A program made the position numbers and the translations under genes. A model generated the notes under the pieces. That model did no database searches. It saw only the letters and a program-made list of their open reading frames with translations, and was not told the origin of the DNA. This document shows positions 38,601 to 47,459 of a stretch of DNA of 64,000 nt, one piece after another; position 1 is the first letter of the stretch; the number at the start of each line of letters is the position of its first letter. Origin of the DNA: Cystobacterineae bacterium (GTDB lineage: Bacteria; Myxococcota; Myxococcia; Myxococcales; Myxococcaceae). The stretch covers positions 124,001-188,000 of the forward strand of contig WRKR01000001.1 of NCBI GenBank assembly GCA_009782175.1. The letters run 5' to 3'.

Positions 38601-39847
38601 TTTTGCGTCATGCGGTCTACGGCGGCCTCTCCCAGGTTTCAATCCACGCGCCCGTGAGGGCGCGACAATTTCGCCGAAATTTAATGGCATACAGAGCCGC
38701 GTTTCAATCCACGCGCCCGTGAGGGCGCGACAGCTTCCTCCGAGCAGTCGCACGAGCGGGAGGAGTTTCAATCCACGCGCCCGTGAGGGCGCGACTCTCA
38801 ATGGGCTCGTACATAATCTTAGCCCCGTATGTTTCAATCCACGCGCCCGTGAGGGCGCGACTTGTATTGTGAACGATGGACAAACCATCATCTACGCGTT
38901 TCAATCCACGCGCCCGTGAGGGCGCGACAAAACCCGGGTTGTCGAAAACATTTCCTATAACTTCGTTTCAATCCACGCGCCCGTGAGGGCGCGACAAATT
39001 TCTTTCCCGGCGCACTTCCCAAACCGTGCAGTTTCAATCCACGCGCCCGTGAGGGCGCGACGCAGAGCAGGGTGCTTTCAAGGAGCTTGGTGTTGAGGTT
39101 TCAATCCACGCGCCCGTGAGGGCGCGACCGAGGCATATATTATGAGCGGCATTGGTGTTGTGTTTCAATCCACGCGCCCGTGAGGGCGCGACCTGCGCTT
39201 GCTGGCCATGAGTCGCATGTACCAGCAGTTTCAATCCACGCGCCCGTGAGGGCGCGACCTGCAAATAATACTTTTTCGGCATCGCCCAGCTCCTTGTTTC
39301 AATCCACGCGCCCGTGAGGGCGCGACAATTATGGACGCCATCTCTGACCCGCACGTCAGAGTTTCAATCCACGCGCCCGTGAGGGCGCGACCGGGCGCAA
39401 TGGCCAGGCTTGCACATTTTCAAAGAGTTTCAATCCACGCGCCCGTGAGGGCGCGACGACGGGGAGACAGTGGAGGAAGCCATTGCGAACGGTTTCAATC
39501 CACGCGCCCGTGAGGGCGCGACAGCTTAAACATAACAATTATGGTAGAATAATAAATGTTTCAATCCACGCGCCCGTGAGGGCGCGACCTACAGTTTGCT
39601 TTGAAATGAGTCAAAGATGCCTGTTTCAATCCACGCGCCCGTGAGGGCGCGACATTATTTGGGAGACCATGACATACTCAGGCGTGTGTTTCAATCCACG
39701 CGCCCGTGAGGGCGCGACTTCTGGAGAGTCTTTTAGGAGTCGCAAAAAGTGTGTTTCAATCCACGCGCCCGTGAGGGCGCGACAAAATTCAAAGGCGCCT
39801 GATTTGTGGCAACTGTGTTTCAATCCACGCGCCCGTGAGGGCGCGAC
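32607..39847 (-). CRISPR. Type I-C CRISPR array, 110 intact repeats plus one degenerate terminal repeat
   Basis: The repeat is 31 bases; on the plus strand it starts GTTTCAATCCACGCG and ends GTGAGGGCGCGAC. The palindromic core CGCGCCC...GGGCGCG gives the hairpin of the transcript. I counted 110 intact repeats from 32672 to 39817 with no visible variation, and spacers of about 33-36 bases (unit about 65.5). The last repeat, 32607-32637, is degenerate. Read on the minus strand the repeat ends ATTGAAAC, the type I-C orientation, so the crRNA strand is minus, the same as the cas genes. The degenerate tail is at low coordinates and the leader at 39848-40033. Uniform repeats suggest recent activity. 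Confidence 0.98.
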
Positions 39848-40033
39848 TCCGACAACCTAACATGTTGGTTCAAAAATCAAAACCCAATCATTTTTGCGAA
39901 CGTACTCAACATGCATGTCGTCTATTCAGTTGTTTTTTTCTTGGTGGGTTGAAGTCGAAATATATTCTTCAGTTATGCCTGCGCGAACCTCCGGTGGTTT
40001 CATCGGGCACTATGGGTTCGCGCACAAATCCAA
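39848..40033 (-). promoter_or_regulatory. CRISPR leader between cas2 and the array
   Basis: 186 bases with no gene. AT-rich sequence adjoins the first repeat (for example TTTTTGAACC on the crRNA strand). A palindromic AACATGTT lies at about 39859. A perfect 10-bp inverted repeat, TGCGCGAACC (39980-39989) and GGTTCGCGCA (40015-40024), lies close to cas2. The leader position follows from repeat orientation, the opposite degenerate end and the adjacent cas1-cas2. The inverted repeat may be a binding site or an mRNA end signal for the cas operon; there is no T-run. Confidence 0.75.
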
Positions 40034-40324
40034 TTAGAAAACCAGAGGGCCGCTGAGGTCTAACGCCGCTTTCGCGCCCACGTGTTCTATTCTTCGCTTC
40101 CAATTGCTTCCCAAAAAATAAAACCGCAGGCTGTCTCGTTCCGGGTCTATCTCATTCAACAGACGGGCTTTCAATTGTGTCCACTGCGCCGGCTCCACTT
40201 CAACCTCAAACACGGAATATTGCACACGTTGGCCATAGTCCTGGCAGGCACGTGCCACACGACGCAAGCGGCGAGCGCCATTGGCTTCGCTGGTGGCAAC
40301 ATCATAGCTAACCAATACCATCAT
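40034..40324 (-). CDS. cas2: Cas2 (type I-C adaptation)
   Basis: A 96-aa protein starting MMVLVSYDVATSE, with the conserved Asp of the first beta strand (YDV), RLRRVARACQDYGQRVQYSVFEVEV and LRFYFLGSNWKRRIEHVG. Cas2 dimers bridge two Cas1 dimers during spacer integration. The gene begins 12 bases after the cas1 stop and is the last gene before the leader. Confidence 0.96.
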   Translation of the reverse strand: MMVLVSYDVATSEANGARRLRRVARACQDYGQRVQYSVFEVEVEPAQWTQLKARLLNEIDPERDSLRFYFLGSNWKRRIEHVGAKAALDLSGPLVF

Positions 40325-40336
40325 GGGGGGTCTGCA

Positions 40337-41371
40337 CTATTTCCATAAAAAAGGTGGGTATGCATCCATGTCTCCACGCAAGTGTCTGGCCAGCAATTGC
40401 GATTGCAAATAAGGCAGCAAGCCGATGGGCACTTTTTCATCGAGAAATGCGTGCTTCAACTCTTCTTGTTTGCGCTCCTGATAGGCCACCAAAACCGTTT
40501 TGCGCGCATCCTCACTCAGCAACACGGCACCATTGTCCAGACAACGAAAGCTGTGCTCATTCACTTGTTTGCGGTTAATCAGCGACAGCGCCAATCGGTC
40601 ACCCAACAACGGGCGCAACTCTTCAGCCAAATCCAACGCAAGGCTTGGACGTCCCGGCCTGTCACGGTGCAAAAATCCGACTGCGGGGTCAAGCCCCACA
40701 GTTTCGAGCGCTGAGCGACAGTCGTGCGTCAACAATGTATAGAAAAGCGAAAGCAGTGCGTTGACAGCATCGCGCGGGGGGCGGCGGTTTCGACCGCTAA
40801 AACGCATCATCGGGTGCTCATGGCGAATGAAATGACTGAAGCTTTCAAAATAGCGCTGCGCGGCTTCGCCTTCGAGTCCGCGCAAACCGTCGAGGCGTGT
40901 CTTATGCGGTAGCTTGTCTATACTGCGCATGAGCAGCTTTTGAGTCTGTTGCAGCGTGGTGTGCACGGGTTCGTCAAATTCATAGTCGCGCAACGCACGC
41001 CCAACAACAGCGCGCTGGTTGTGGATTTTTCCTGCAAGCAGGTTGCGCGCAATGGCACAGCAACGTGTCTCGTCGTCACTTGCGCGATATTGTTCACGCC
41101 GCAACAACACGTTGCCCGAAACTGGACCTTCGACACGTGCGAGAAATTTCCCATTCGGCGTGAGGTAGCTGACGCAAATGCCTTGCTCAGCGCAATAACC
41201 CAGCAGCGGCGGAGAGACGAGCACGCGCCCGAAACAAACCACCCCTTCAAGCATGTGCACGGGAAGCCGCCTCTTAACTTCTTTGTCAACCTCCATAACC
41301 AAGTTGGCGCCGTCCTTGTGCAACCAAGCACCTTCTGTTGTGACATAGACTGTGTTGAGTTGGCGGCGCAT
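40337..41371 (-). CDS. cas1: Cas1 integrase (type I-C)
   Basis: A 344-aa protein from the ATG at 41371 (MRRQLNTVYVTTEGAWLHKDG), the usual start and length for Cas1 of I-C systems; a longer frame reaching back into cmr6 was rejected. The metal-binding residues are present in GLEGEAAQRYFESF (Glu), FLHRDRPGRPSLALDLAEELRP (His and Asp). It lies 50 bases after cmr6, so it is separated from cas4 by the whole Cmr module. Confidence 0.96.
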   Translation of the reverse strand: MRRQLNTVYVTTEGAWLHKDGANLVMEVDKEVKRRLPVHMLEGVVCFGRVLVSPPLLGYCAEQGICVSYLTPNGKFLARVEGPVSGNVLLRREQYRASDDETRCCAIARNLLAGKIHNQRAVVGRALRDYEFDEPVHTTLQQTQKLLMRSIDKLPHKTRLDGLRGLEGEAAQRYFESFSHFIRHEHPMMRFSGRNRRPPRDAVNALLSLFYTLLTHDCRSALETVGLDPAVGFLHRDRPGRPSLALDLAEELRPLLGDRLALSLINRKQVNEHSFRCLDNGAVLLSEDARKTVLVAYQERKQEELKHAFLDEKVPIGLLPYLQSQLLARHLRGDMDAYPPFLWK

Positions 41372-41421
41372 AGCGAAATTCCCCCAGAGTTTTTGAGTTA
41401 TGTTCCTGCCTTCATTGTCTC

Positions 41422-42210
41422 TTAAATCATCCGGCCATAGCCGCTGGATGTTTTCCCGCCGATGCCGCGTGTTTCCAGTGCATCTTTCAGAATTGTCCAA
41501 ACAATGTCTATCCAGCCATCGGCGTCGGCAGAAGCGGCACTCAGGATAATTTCAAAGGTGCCGCTGACAGATAAAAATGGAACCGGAACGGGTGAATCAA
41601 AATCAGTAGGCGCACATCCACCCTTTTGACTGTAATAATCGGAGTGATGTGGGGTCATTACGTCTGCTTTTAACGACCCTGATAAGGATTCTGGTACGAT
41701 CCAAGCGTCGTGAAAAATGATGTGACCGCCACTTTTTTCGTTGCCGAAAATGAAAAGATATTGGGCATCATTTAAGTACTCGGACTCTTCTTCAGACTCA
41801 AGCCATCGCTGATTATTAGAACACCATTTAAAAAATCGCTCTCTCGCATGATGAGCACACAGCCCTTTAAGTGCACTGCCAGGGATGATCGGCGTGCCGT
41901 AGGTGTGGTGTAATGTTAAGCCGGTTTCTAATACGCTGGCGTTGCCTAAGCCGATAATGAGACGATTGTCATCGGTTTTCACTGTTTTTCGATATTTATC
42001 ATCATACAGTTTTTGACGGCGTTGAAAGGCGGCGTTATAGAAGTTGAGACTACGCGAGATGGCGTTAATAGCTACCGGCAGCAGCTCTTTCCTACTTCCT
42101 GGGCTATTCAGTTCGGGTAGATAGCGTTCAAGCCACAGCCCGGCATGCTCGCTTTTTTTGCATTCGCCAAGTGCTTCGCGTTGCGCGGAGATGGTTGTTT
42201 TTTCTTCCAT
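41422..42210 (-). CDS. cmr6: Cmr6 (Cas7-like subunit, type III-B)
   Basis: A 262-aa RAMP protein. GLTLHHTYGTPIIPGSALKGLCAHHARE near residue 105 is the conserved 'G.P.IPGSSLKG' RAMP segment. The terminal GGKTSSGYGRMI is the glycine-rich loop that closes Cmr6. It caps the backbone at the crRNA 3' end of the Cmr complex. It starts 3 bases after cmr5. Confidence 0.92.
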   Translation of the reverse strand: MEEKTTISAQREALGECKKSEHAGLWLERYLPELNSPGSRKELLPVAINAISRSLNFYNAAFQRRQKLYDDKYRKTVKTDDNRLIIGLGNASVLETGLTLHHTYGTPIIPGSALKGLCAHHARERFFKWCSNNQRWLESEEESEYLNDAQYLFIFGNEKSGGHIIFHDAWIVPESLSGSLKADVMTPHHSDYYSQKGGCAPTDFDSPVPVPFLSVSGTFEIILSAASADADGWIDIVWTILKDALETRGIGGKTSSGYGRMI

Positions 42211-42213
42211 AGC

Positions 42214-42588
42214 CTATTGCTCCCGCTCGACAGGAATCAGCGCCTCGGCATAGCGTTTAAGCCAACAGGCAGCATCTAGTGTTTGTTGACTCAACAGCAT
42301 ATAGTGCTGCAAAGGCACCGTTCGACTAAGGTCAGCTAGCTGCCCATCTGTGTGCAAAATACCTTCCAGGTGCTCTAGCAGAGGTTCGCTTTTATATTTT
42401 GCAAAGGCGATAGCCTGCGCCAGCCCGCATGTGTGAATCAAAGCCGGAAAACTAAGCGCAAAGCTGCGGTAATTGGATAAAGCCACAGGCAATTCCTTAG
42501 GGAGTTTTCCTTGGTTTCTATAGGGGGCAACGAACTCCTCTACCTGTTTGAAAGCCGCCTGCACCCATTGCTGTTGTCGCGTCTGCAT
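42214..42588 (-). CDS. cmr5: Cmr5 (Cas11 small subunit)
   Basis: A 124-aa helical protein, from the ATG at 42588 (MQTRQQQWVQAAFKQVEEF). The N-terminal pattern and the segment ELPVALSNYRSFALSFPALIHTCGLAQAIAFA are typical of Cmr5. It fills the inner filament of the Cmr complex alongside Cmr4 and contacts target RNA. An upstream extension overlapping cmr4 was rejected. Confidence 0.92.
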   Translation of the reverse strand: MQTRQQQWVQAAFKQVEEFVAPYRNQGKLPKELPVALSNYRSFALSFPALIHTCGLAQAIAFAKYKSEPLLEHLEGILHTDGQLADLSRTVPLQHYMLLSQQTLDAACWLKRYAEALIPVEREQ

Positions 42589-42598
42589 GGCGAACCCC

Positions 42599-43549
42599 TT
42601 ATTTATTCTCTTTAGGTTCAAAAACACAGCGAACCTGGCCGCGACCAATAGTAGCGTTGCCGCCTAGCTGCAAGACTTCATCTTTGTAATACTTCTTTCG
42701 ATCGTCTGGTTTTATTTTTTTGCACTCTGATTCTGCTTTTTTGCGCTGCAACAACTCGTTATCCTGCCACACCACTCCCGCAAGAATGGTTTCGGCAGGA
42801 AGATATTCTTCTGTCCACAGTGCGCCGTCAGCAACTGTTTTTTGCTCTGGATTGATACGTATTCGGGTGTCGACTTGGGTAGCTGTTTTCGTCAAAAAGC
42901 TGAACACTTCGTCGTGCACAATGGCGAAGCGGTTCTTGAAGATTTCATGCCATTGTTTATCACCAGCCCAAAGAATTCCCGCCAGCAGTTTGGCGAGCTC
43001 ACCAATTTTTTTCTTCTCCTGATCTCGACAAATTAAATCCAAATCTTCGAGAAAAACTTTTGTCTGGTTGCCTCCTTGTTTCTCGTTTACTCCCATGGCC
43101 AAGGTTTCGGCAGAAGCAACATAAATAACCTCCTTTTCTTTCTGAAAATCATCCAGTGGAAGCTCTTTCGGAAATCCTGAATAGTCACGTTTCAGACGTT
43201 GCAGAACCAGCGGCGAGGTGATCCAAGCAAAAGTGCCGCGCAAGCTGCGCACCGGAAAACAGATGAGATGCGCGTCTGTGAAAATCAGCGCGCCCGCGTT
43301 GGCTTGATCGGCTCCACCGCTACCAAATGCCGCTTTTAGCAGAGGGTTATCGGGACGTTTCTTCTCGTCGCCGGCACCGTGACGGGCGGCAATGACGCCC
43401 TTGATGCTCGACCCGGGTACAAACGGCCAACCAGTGACTTTTTCACGCATAATAGGATTGTCAATGTACTCTGCCCCTTCGCCTGCGCCTACATGCAGCG
43501 GTGACAGACAATGCAGCCAGTACATTTTATTTTGCATTTGCTTGTTCAT
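42599..43549 (-). CDS. cmr4: Cmr4 (Cas7 backbone and target-RNA nuclease subunit)
   Basis: A 316-aa protein beginning MNKQMQNKMYWLHCLSPLHVG. Asp30 in EYIDNPIMRE corresponds to the catalytic Asp of Cmr4, so periodic target-RNA cleavage is expected. WPFVPGSSIKGVIAARHG is the RAMP motif and LQLGGNATIGRGQVRC the C-terminal glycine-rich loop. It forms the repeated Cmr backbone. Confidence 0.94.
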   Translation of the reverse strand: MNKQMQNKMYWLHCLSPLHVGAGEGAEYIDNPIMREKVTGWPFVPGSSIKGVIAARHGAGDEKKRPDNPLLKAAFGSGGADQANAGALIFTDAHLICFPVRSLRGTFAWITSPLVLQRLKRDYSGFPKELPLDDFQKEKEVIYVASAETLAMGVNEKQGGNQTKVFLEDLDLICRDQEKKKIGELAKLLAGILWAGDKQWHEIFKNRFAIVHDEVFSFLTKTATQVDTRIRINPEQKTVADGALWTEEYLPAETILAGVVWQDNELLQRKKAESECKKIKPDDRKKYYKDEVLQLGGNATIGRGQVRCVFEPKENK

Positions 43550-43571
43550 GAAAATCTCCTTTATCTGCTCT

Positions 43572-44759
43572 TCACCAAATACCCCACAGAGCTAAGCCGA
43601 AGCCATCGGCGCCTAGGCCACAACCGGGTTCCAGAACCGAGCGACCACAAATTGGGCGCAACCATAGCGCTTCCAATTCTGTCGCTCTAGACGGGTCATC
43701 AAGTTCAAAGAAATACACGCTGCCGGCGGGAACCATTTTTCGAGTGGCTTTAGGTTGCGGGCCATTCTTGCCGTGTGACCAGCCGGATACTGACTGGTAA
43801 CGGGGAATGGCGGCAGCCATCAACTTAACTTGAACCTCTGTTCCAGGCACAGAGCCGCAGTTATTGGGCGCCAGCCAGTCGGGGCGCCAACCGGCTTTGA
43901 AAATGGCTGGAGTAGCCAATACCATACGAATGAATTTTGGGCGTGCCTGGAGTGCTTTTTTTATGGATGGAGGGCATTGCCAGAGAGAGGTATTTTTATC
44001 GGTGGCAACTTGCACCAATCGCCGCTCTCCACCAAGCGGGATAAATTGCTCATGCAAGGCTTCTATGTGTGCGTTGAATTCGTTTTTTGGATCATTCAGG
44101 CAAAAAGCAAGCGCAAACGGTTCGGCTGTTTCTTTCTGCCGAAAATCTATTCCGCATGTGCTGAACAACAACCCTCTTTCGCTGGCAAGCGTTTGTGCGT
44201 TGAGTTTGACATGGGTACGTTCTTCAATAGGGAAAGCGGGAAGACATTGTCTAAAATCTGGATCATAACTATCATCAGGCAGACTCTTGCTCAGCCAGTG
44301 CGCCATTTTGTTCAATGGCCACCAAGCAGGGGGAGTGGATTTTATTTTTTCATTCAGATTGGGGTGTGAAAACAGTGGCATTAAGCCTTCAGGTAGATTG
44401 CAGCCCTCGCTCATGTTGGGTGTTTTGGGTGGGCGTAGCACATGCACTCGGCGGCGGGTGGTGTCGTTTGGCAGGCTAAATGACAAGCAGTCCTGCGGCG
44501 CAGGCAGGTAGAATTGTTTTTGAGCAACCTCCAGCGGCAGCGCTCCGGCGATGTCAAGCCGGTTCAATTCGGCAGAAGTCAGTGTGCTACTGCTTTGCCG
44601 ATAGAGTGCAGTTCGAATTGCTCCAGCAGTGACGGATGGGGGTGGCCACGGATGTACAGTCATGCGTGTGAGGAGCGAGGAGTCAAAGGGACGTCCATCA
44701 CGGAAAATCAGTGGATCGCGCGGGCGTAGAAGCAGTTGGATGGGTCGCGCTTCGAGCAT
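43572..44759 (-). CDS. cmr3: Cmr3 (Cas5-like subunit, type III-B)
   Basis: A 395-aa protein beginning MLEARPIQLLLRPRDPLIFRDGRPF, the characteristic Cmr3 opening (RDPLIFRDGRPF). It binds the 5' handle of the crRNA and Cas10. C-terminal VPAGSVYFFELDD and GLGADGFGLALWG are also family-like. It starts 12 bases after the DUF6602-like gene. Confidence 0.94.
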   Translation of the reverse strand: MLEARPIQLLLRPRDPLIFRDGRPFDSSLLTRMTVHPWPPPSVTAGAIRTALYRQSSSTLTSAELNRLDIAGALPLEVAQKQFYLPAPQDCLSFSLPNDTTRRRVHVLRPPKTPNMSEGCNLPEGLMPLFSHPNLNEKIKSTPPAWWPLNKMAHWLSKSLPDDSYDPDFRQCLPAFPIEERTHVKLNAQTLASERGLLFSTCGIDFRQKETAEPFALAFCLNDPKNEFNAHIEALHEQFIPLGGERRLVQVATDKNTSLWQCPPSIKKALQARPKFIRMVLATPAIFKAGWRPDWLAPNNCGSVPGTEVQVKLMAAAIPRYQSVSGWSHGKNGPQPKATRKMVPAGSVYFFELDDPSRATELEALWLRPICGRSVLEPGCGLGADGFGLALWGIW

Positions 44760-44771
44760 GGATTTTCTCCT

Positions 44772-45701
44772 TCACCATGTGGTATTTTTGCTTTGCTTGG
44801 GCCGTTGTTCTAGATTGCAATCTTCGTTGTTGAACATGTCAACATAAGCTTGGTGTGGAAATAACATCGGATTGTTGATGCACATCAGGTATTGGTTGAG
44901 CTCAAAAACTAAAGTTAATAAGCCCATCAATTCGTGCTCGGCACCTTTGTTCTGATAAATATTCCAGCATTTTGTCGACTTGGAGGAATGGTTTTTCCAT
45001 TTCTCCTCATTCCATTCAGGAATAATGGTTTTTAGCAAACCCAGCAGCCTTTCGTGTTTGCGATAAATATTTAGCGTACAGCTCTTCGAACGCTGTCTTG
45101 CGCAGATTAGGAGGTGACAGTTGTGCGAGCTGACAAAATACCGTAGCTTCTCTGGAGTGGTGTCAAAAAGGCCACAAACAATTCTGAGCGGGTGAACTCT
45201 TCCTCTGCTGGGTGTTTTATTATCAATAACCTGAGCTGGGGTGACTGTGCCTGCCCATCCTTGGGTTGATGGGTTTAAATCATCAAAAGACTCCAGCCAG
45301 GCATTCAGGCTCTTTGTTTCCCTTTTATTAAATGATCTGCTTTTGCATTGTACAACGGCCATAACGGCTTCAATTGGAATGTATTTGATGTTTCGGTTTC
45401 TGAAAATATAGGGCGTGTATTGTTCGTCAAAAATTACCAAGTCGGTTTCTTTAGATGTGTTTCCTGTTGAATCAATAATGAAAGCGCTCTGTTCAACTGT
45501 GAATTTTTTAGGGAGAATGCGTTCAAAAAAACTTTTCCAGACTTGTTCACGGTGTGAACCTAAAGTCGGCGCATGCTTTTCGATAGACATAAACAGCTCG
45601 TCAATCAACGCCTGCTGCATGTTCAAATAATTGCGCTTAATAGCCTGGATAGTTTCAGGCTGGACAACCTTTGGTTTTTGGAGTTCAAAACTGTCAGCCA
45701 T
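44772..45701 (-). CDS. DUF6602-like PD-(D/E)XK nuclease candidate within the Cmr operon
   Basis: A 309-aa protein not part of standard Cmr complexes. Residues 48-125 follow the DUF6602 pattern: GSHREQVWKSFFERILPKKF, then KETDLVIFD (Asp87), IPIEAVMAVVQCKSRSF (Glu111, Gln118-x-Lys120). This arrangement is that of a PD-(D/E)XK nuclease core with the QxK variant known from Mrr-type enzymes. The C-terminal half (about 150-309) is Cys/His-containing and unfamiliar. It is 3 bases from cas10 and 12 from cmr3, so it is co-translated with the complex. In the absence of any CARF gene it may be the effector. Activity is inferred, not shown. Confidence 0.72.
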   Translation of the reverse strand: MADSFELQKPKVVQPETIQAIKRNYLNMQQALIDELFMSIEKHAPTLGSHREQVWKSFFERILPKKFTVEQSAFIIDSTGNTSKETDLVIFDEQYTPYIFRNRNIKYIPIEAVMAVVQCKSRSFNKRETKSLNAWLESFDDLNPSTQGWAGTVTPAQVIDNKTPSRGRVHPLRIVCGLFDTTPEKLRYFVSSHNCHLLICARQRSKSCTLNIYRKHERLLGLLKTIIPEWNEEKWKNHSSKSTKCWNIYQNKGAEHELMGLLTLVFELNQYLMCINNPMLFPHQAYVDMFNNEDCNLEQRPKQSKNTTW

Positions 45702-45704
45702 ATT

Positions 45705-47459
45705 TTATTCAGCTCCTGATAAGGCTTTTGCCAGTCGTGAAGCCAGAAGCAGCTCCTTGTTTAACTGGGACATGGATTCTTTGGTTGAGCAATTGTTGAA
45801 CTGGTTCCGCAAATCCGCGTGCTCCACTTTTTTGGCTTTGAGCAAGCGCAGAGAATCTTCCAGCAAGGGTTCCTGAAAGTGCTCATAAATGGAAAGCAAG
45901 CGCTCTAACTCATAAGGCAAGGTATTAGGCAAGTCTTTGTTATTGAACGCATCTATCCAGCTTTGCAGGCGCTGAACTGGCGAGGTGTCCCAGGAGCTGT
46001 GCCAGGTGCAGCGGCTGCCACCACGTGGTTGGAAAATGATAGATAAGTTATTGCGCCCGTTGTCTTTAGCATTATCCAGTGCATCTTCTGCCAGTTTGCG
46101 CAAGTCGTACAGGCTTTCCATGAAATGTCCGACGCCAATGCCGACCGACAAAGTCGCCACCCCTTGGGGGGAAGGGTAGTCGCATAGCGCATTTTCAAAT
46201 GCCGCATAGAGTGCTCGGGCACACAACATCGCCTTGTTCAACGGCACCAGCGCCAAAACATCGTCACCACCTGCATAAACACAGGCTCCGCAGTGCAGCT
46301 CTTTGATACACCGATAAGCTTCGCGGGAAAACTTCGTTAACTGGCGAGAAATGGCTTGATGCTTTTCCAGTGTGGCGTCATTTTTCAAAACTTCGCCCAT
46401 GCGGTCACCGTCTGCGCTGATGACGGCTAAATAGGGGCTGGGTTTACCGAGTTTGCTATCGTCTATGCCTTCCAATAGCTTCGACAGCTCTTGATGGAAA
46501 TTTTTTAGTTCCGTGCTAGCTTCTTCGCCTCCCTCTGTGAGAATACTGGGGTAACGGTCGAGATAAAGCAACGTGCCATCAAATGGGAAGTTTTGATAAT
46601 GTGAGTATTTTTTATCAATTCGGCCAATCAGATGCTTTGGTATTTTTTCAGCGTTATTACATAATTTTTCAAGGAGAGGGTTGTTGGGAGTTTTGAGTGT
46701 TTCTAATTCCGTCAGTTTTCTTATCCATGGATCTGCAGCGACACGAGCAGCGGAGGGATAGCGCATTTTGCTTCCACAAACACGCTTCACTACGCCGGAT
46801 ATATCCAATGGCTCACAATAATGTGAGGGAGTAACTCTGATTCCAAGAGCATAACAGGCGGTTACTTTGCCCCTGTCTAGCGGGTCTTCTGGCAAAACAC
46901 TTTCTCGTGCACCGTCGAGCAACGACTTTCGTACTCTGGCAGAAATTTGGCTTTGGAGAAAATTGCGGGTATTTTTTCGTGCGTTAAGTAGCTCTATCAA
47001 GCGCTTGTGCTGGTCGGCATATTTTTCATCGCTTTCCAGTGGCACCCAAGCGGCATACAACTCCAATATGTCATCGAGTTGCTGTAGCCAGATTTCCGGA
47101 TCGATGAGATCGCTGCCATTTTTTTCATGTATTATCCTTAGTGCGCTCTTCGCTTCGCTGCGCCAGTGTTCACGGGCAGCTTCTTTAGCTTGCTCGACGA
47201 GCGTCTGTATTGTGTTTGTGTTTTCAATAAACGCTACAACTTGGTTAGCAATGCTGACGGTATTCTCCTTATCATCTTCTTTGAGGGTTTCTGTTGGGGG
47301 GAAGATGAGTGTGGCGCCTTCATTATTCAATTTTTCGGCAACAGCTTTGCTGACATCCGATAGCAATTTTGAGCCATACCACAAGTCCCGTGTGCGGCGC
47401 GCAGCGGCGATGAAGTCCTGGACGGGGCCAATGGCGATGGCGAGGAGGTAGTTAGGCAT
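45705..47459 (-). CDS. cmr2: Cas10/Cmr2, HD-less, with intact GGDD cyclase motif
   Basis: A 584-aa large subunit, much shorter than Cmr2 proteins that carry an N-terminal HD nuclease. It starts directly with the Cmr2 N-terminal region (LLAIAIGPVQDFIAAARRTRDLWYGS) and no HD motif is seen. The palm motifs are intact: SADGDRMG (349-355) and YAGGDDVLAL (395-404), so synthesis of cyclic oligoadenylate or a related nucleotide signal is expected. Cysteines at 202, 215 and 228 may bind zinc. It overlaps the cmr1 stop by 8 bases. No DNase activity from an HD domain is predicted. Confidence 0.93.
   Translation of the reverse strand: MPNYLLAIAIGPVQDFIAAARRTRDLWYGSKLLSDVSKAVAEKLNNEGATLIFPPTETLKEDDKENTVSIANQVVAFIENTNTIQTLVEQAKEAAREHWRSEAKSALRIIHEKNGSDLIDPEIWLQQLDDILELYAAWVPLESDEKYADQHKRLIELLNARKNTRNFLQSQISARVRKSLLDGARESVLPEDPLDRGKVTACYALGIRVTPSHYCEPLDISGVVKRVCGSKMRYPSAARVAADPWIRKLTELETLKTPNNPLLEKLCNNAEKIPKHLIGRIDKKYSHYQNFPFDGTLLYLDRYPSILTEGGEEASTELKNFHQELSKLLEGIDDSKLGKPSPYLAVISADGDRMGEVLKNDATLEKHQAISRQLTKFSREAYRCIKELHCGACVYAGGDDVLALVPLNKAMLCARALYAAFENALCDYPSPQGVATLSVGIGVGHFMESLYDLRKLAEDALDNAKDNGRNNLSIIFQPRGGSRCTWHSSWDTSPVQRLQSWIDAFNNKDLPNTLPYELERLLSIYEHFQEPLLEDSLRLLKAKKVEHADLRNQFNNCSTKESMSQLNKELLLASRLAKALSGAE

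Noticed and set aside
32918-39860. Dozens of short open frames through the array with repeated peptides such as SIHAPVRAR and APSRARGLK
   Set aside because: They are translations of the CRISPR repeat in different frames, not genes.
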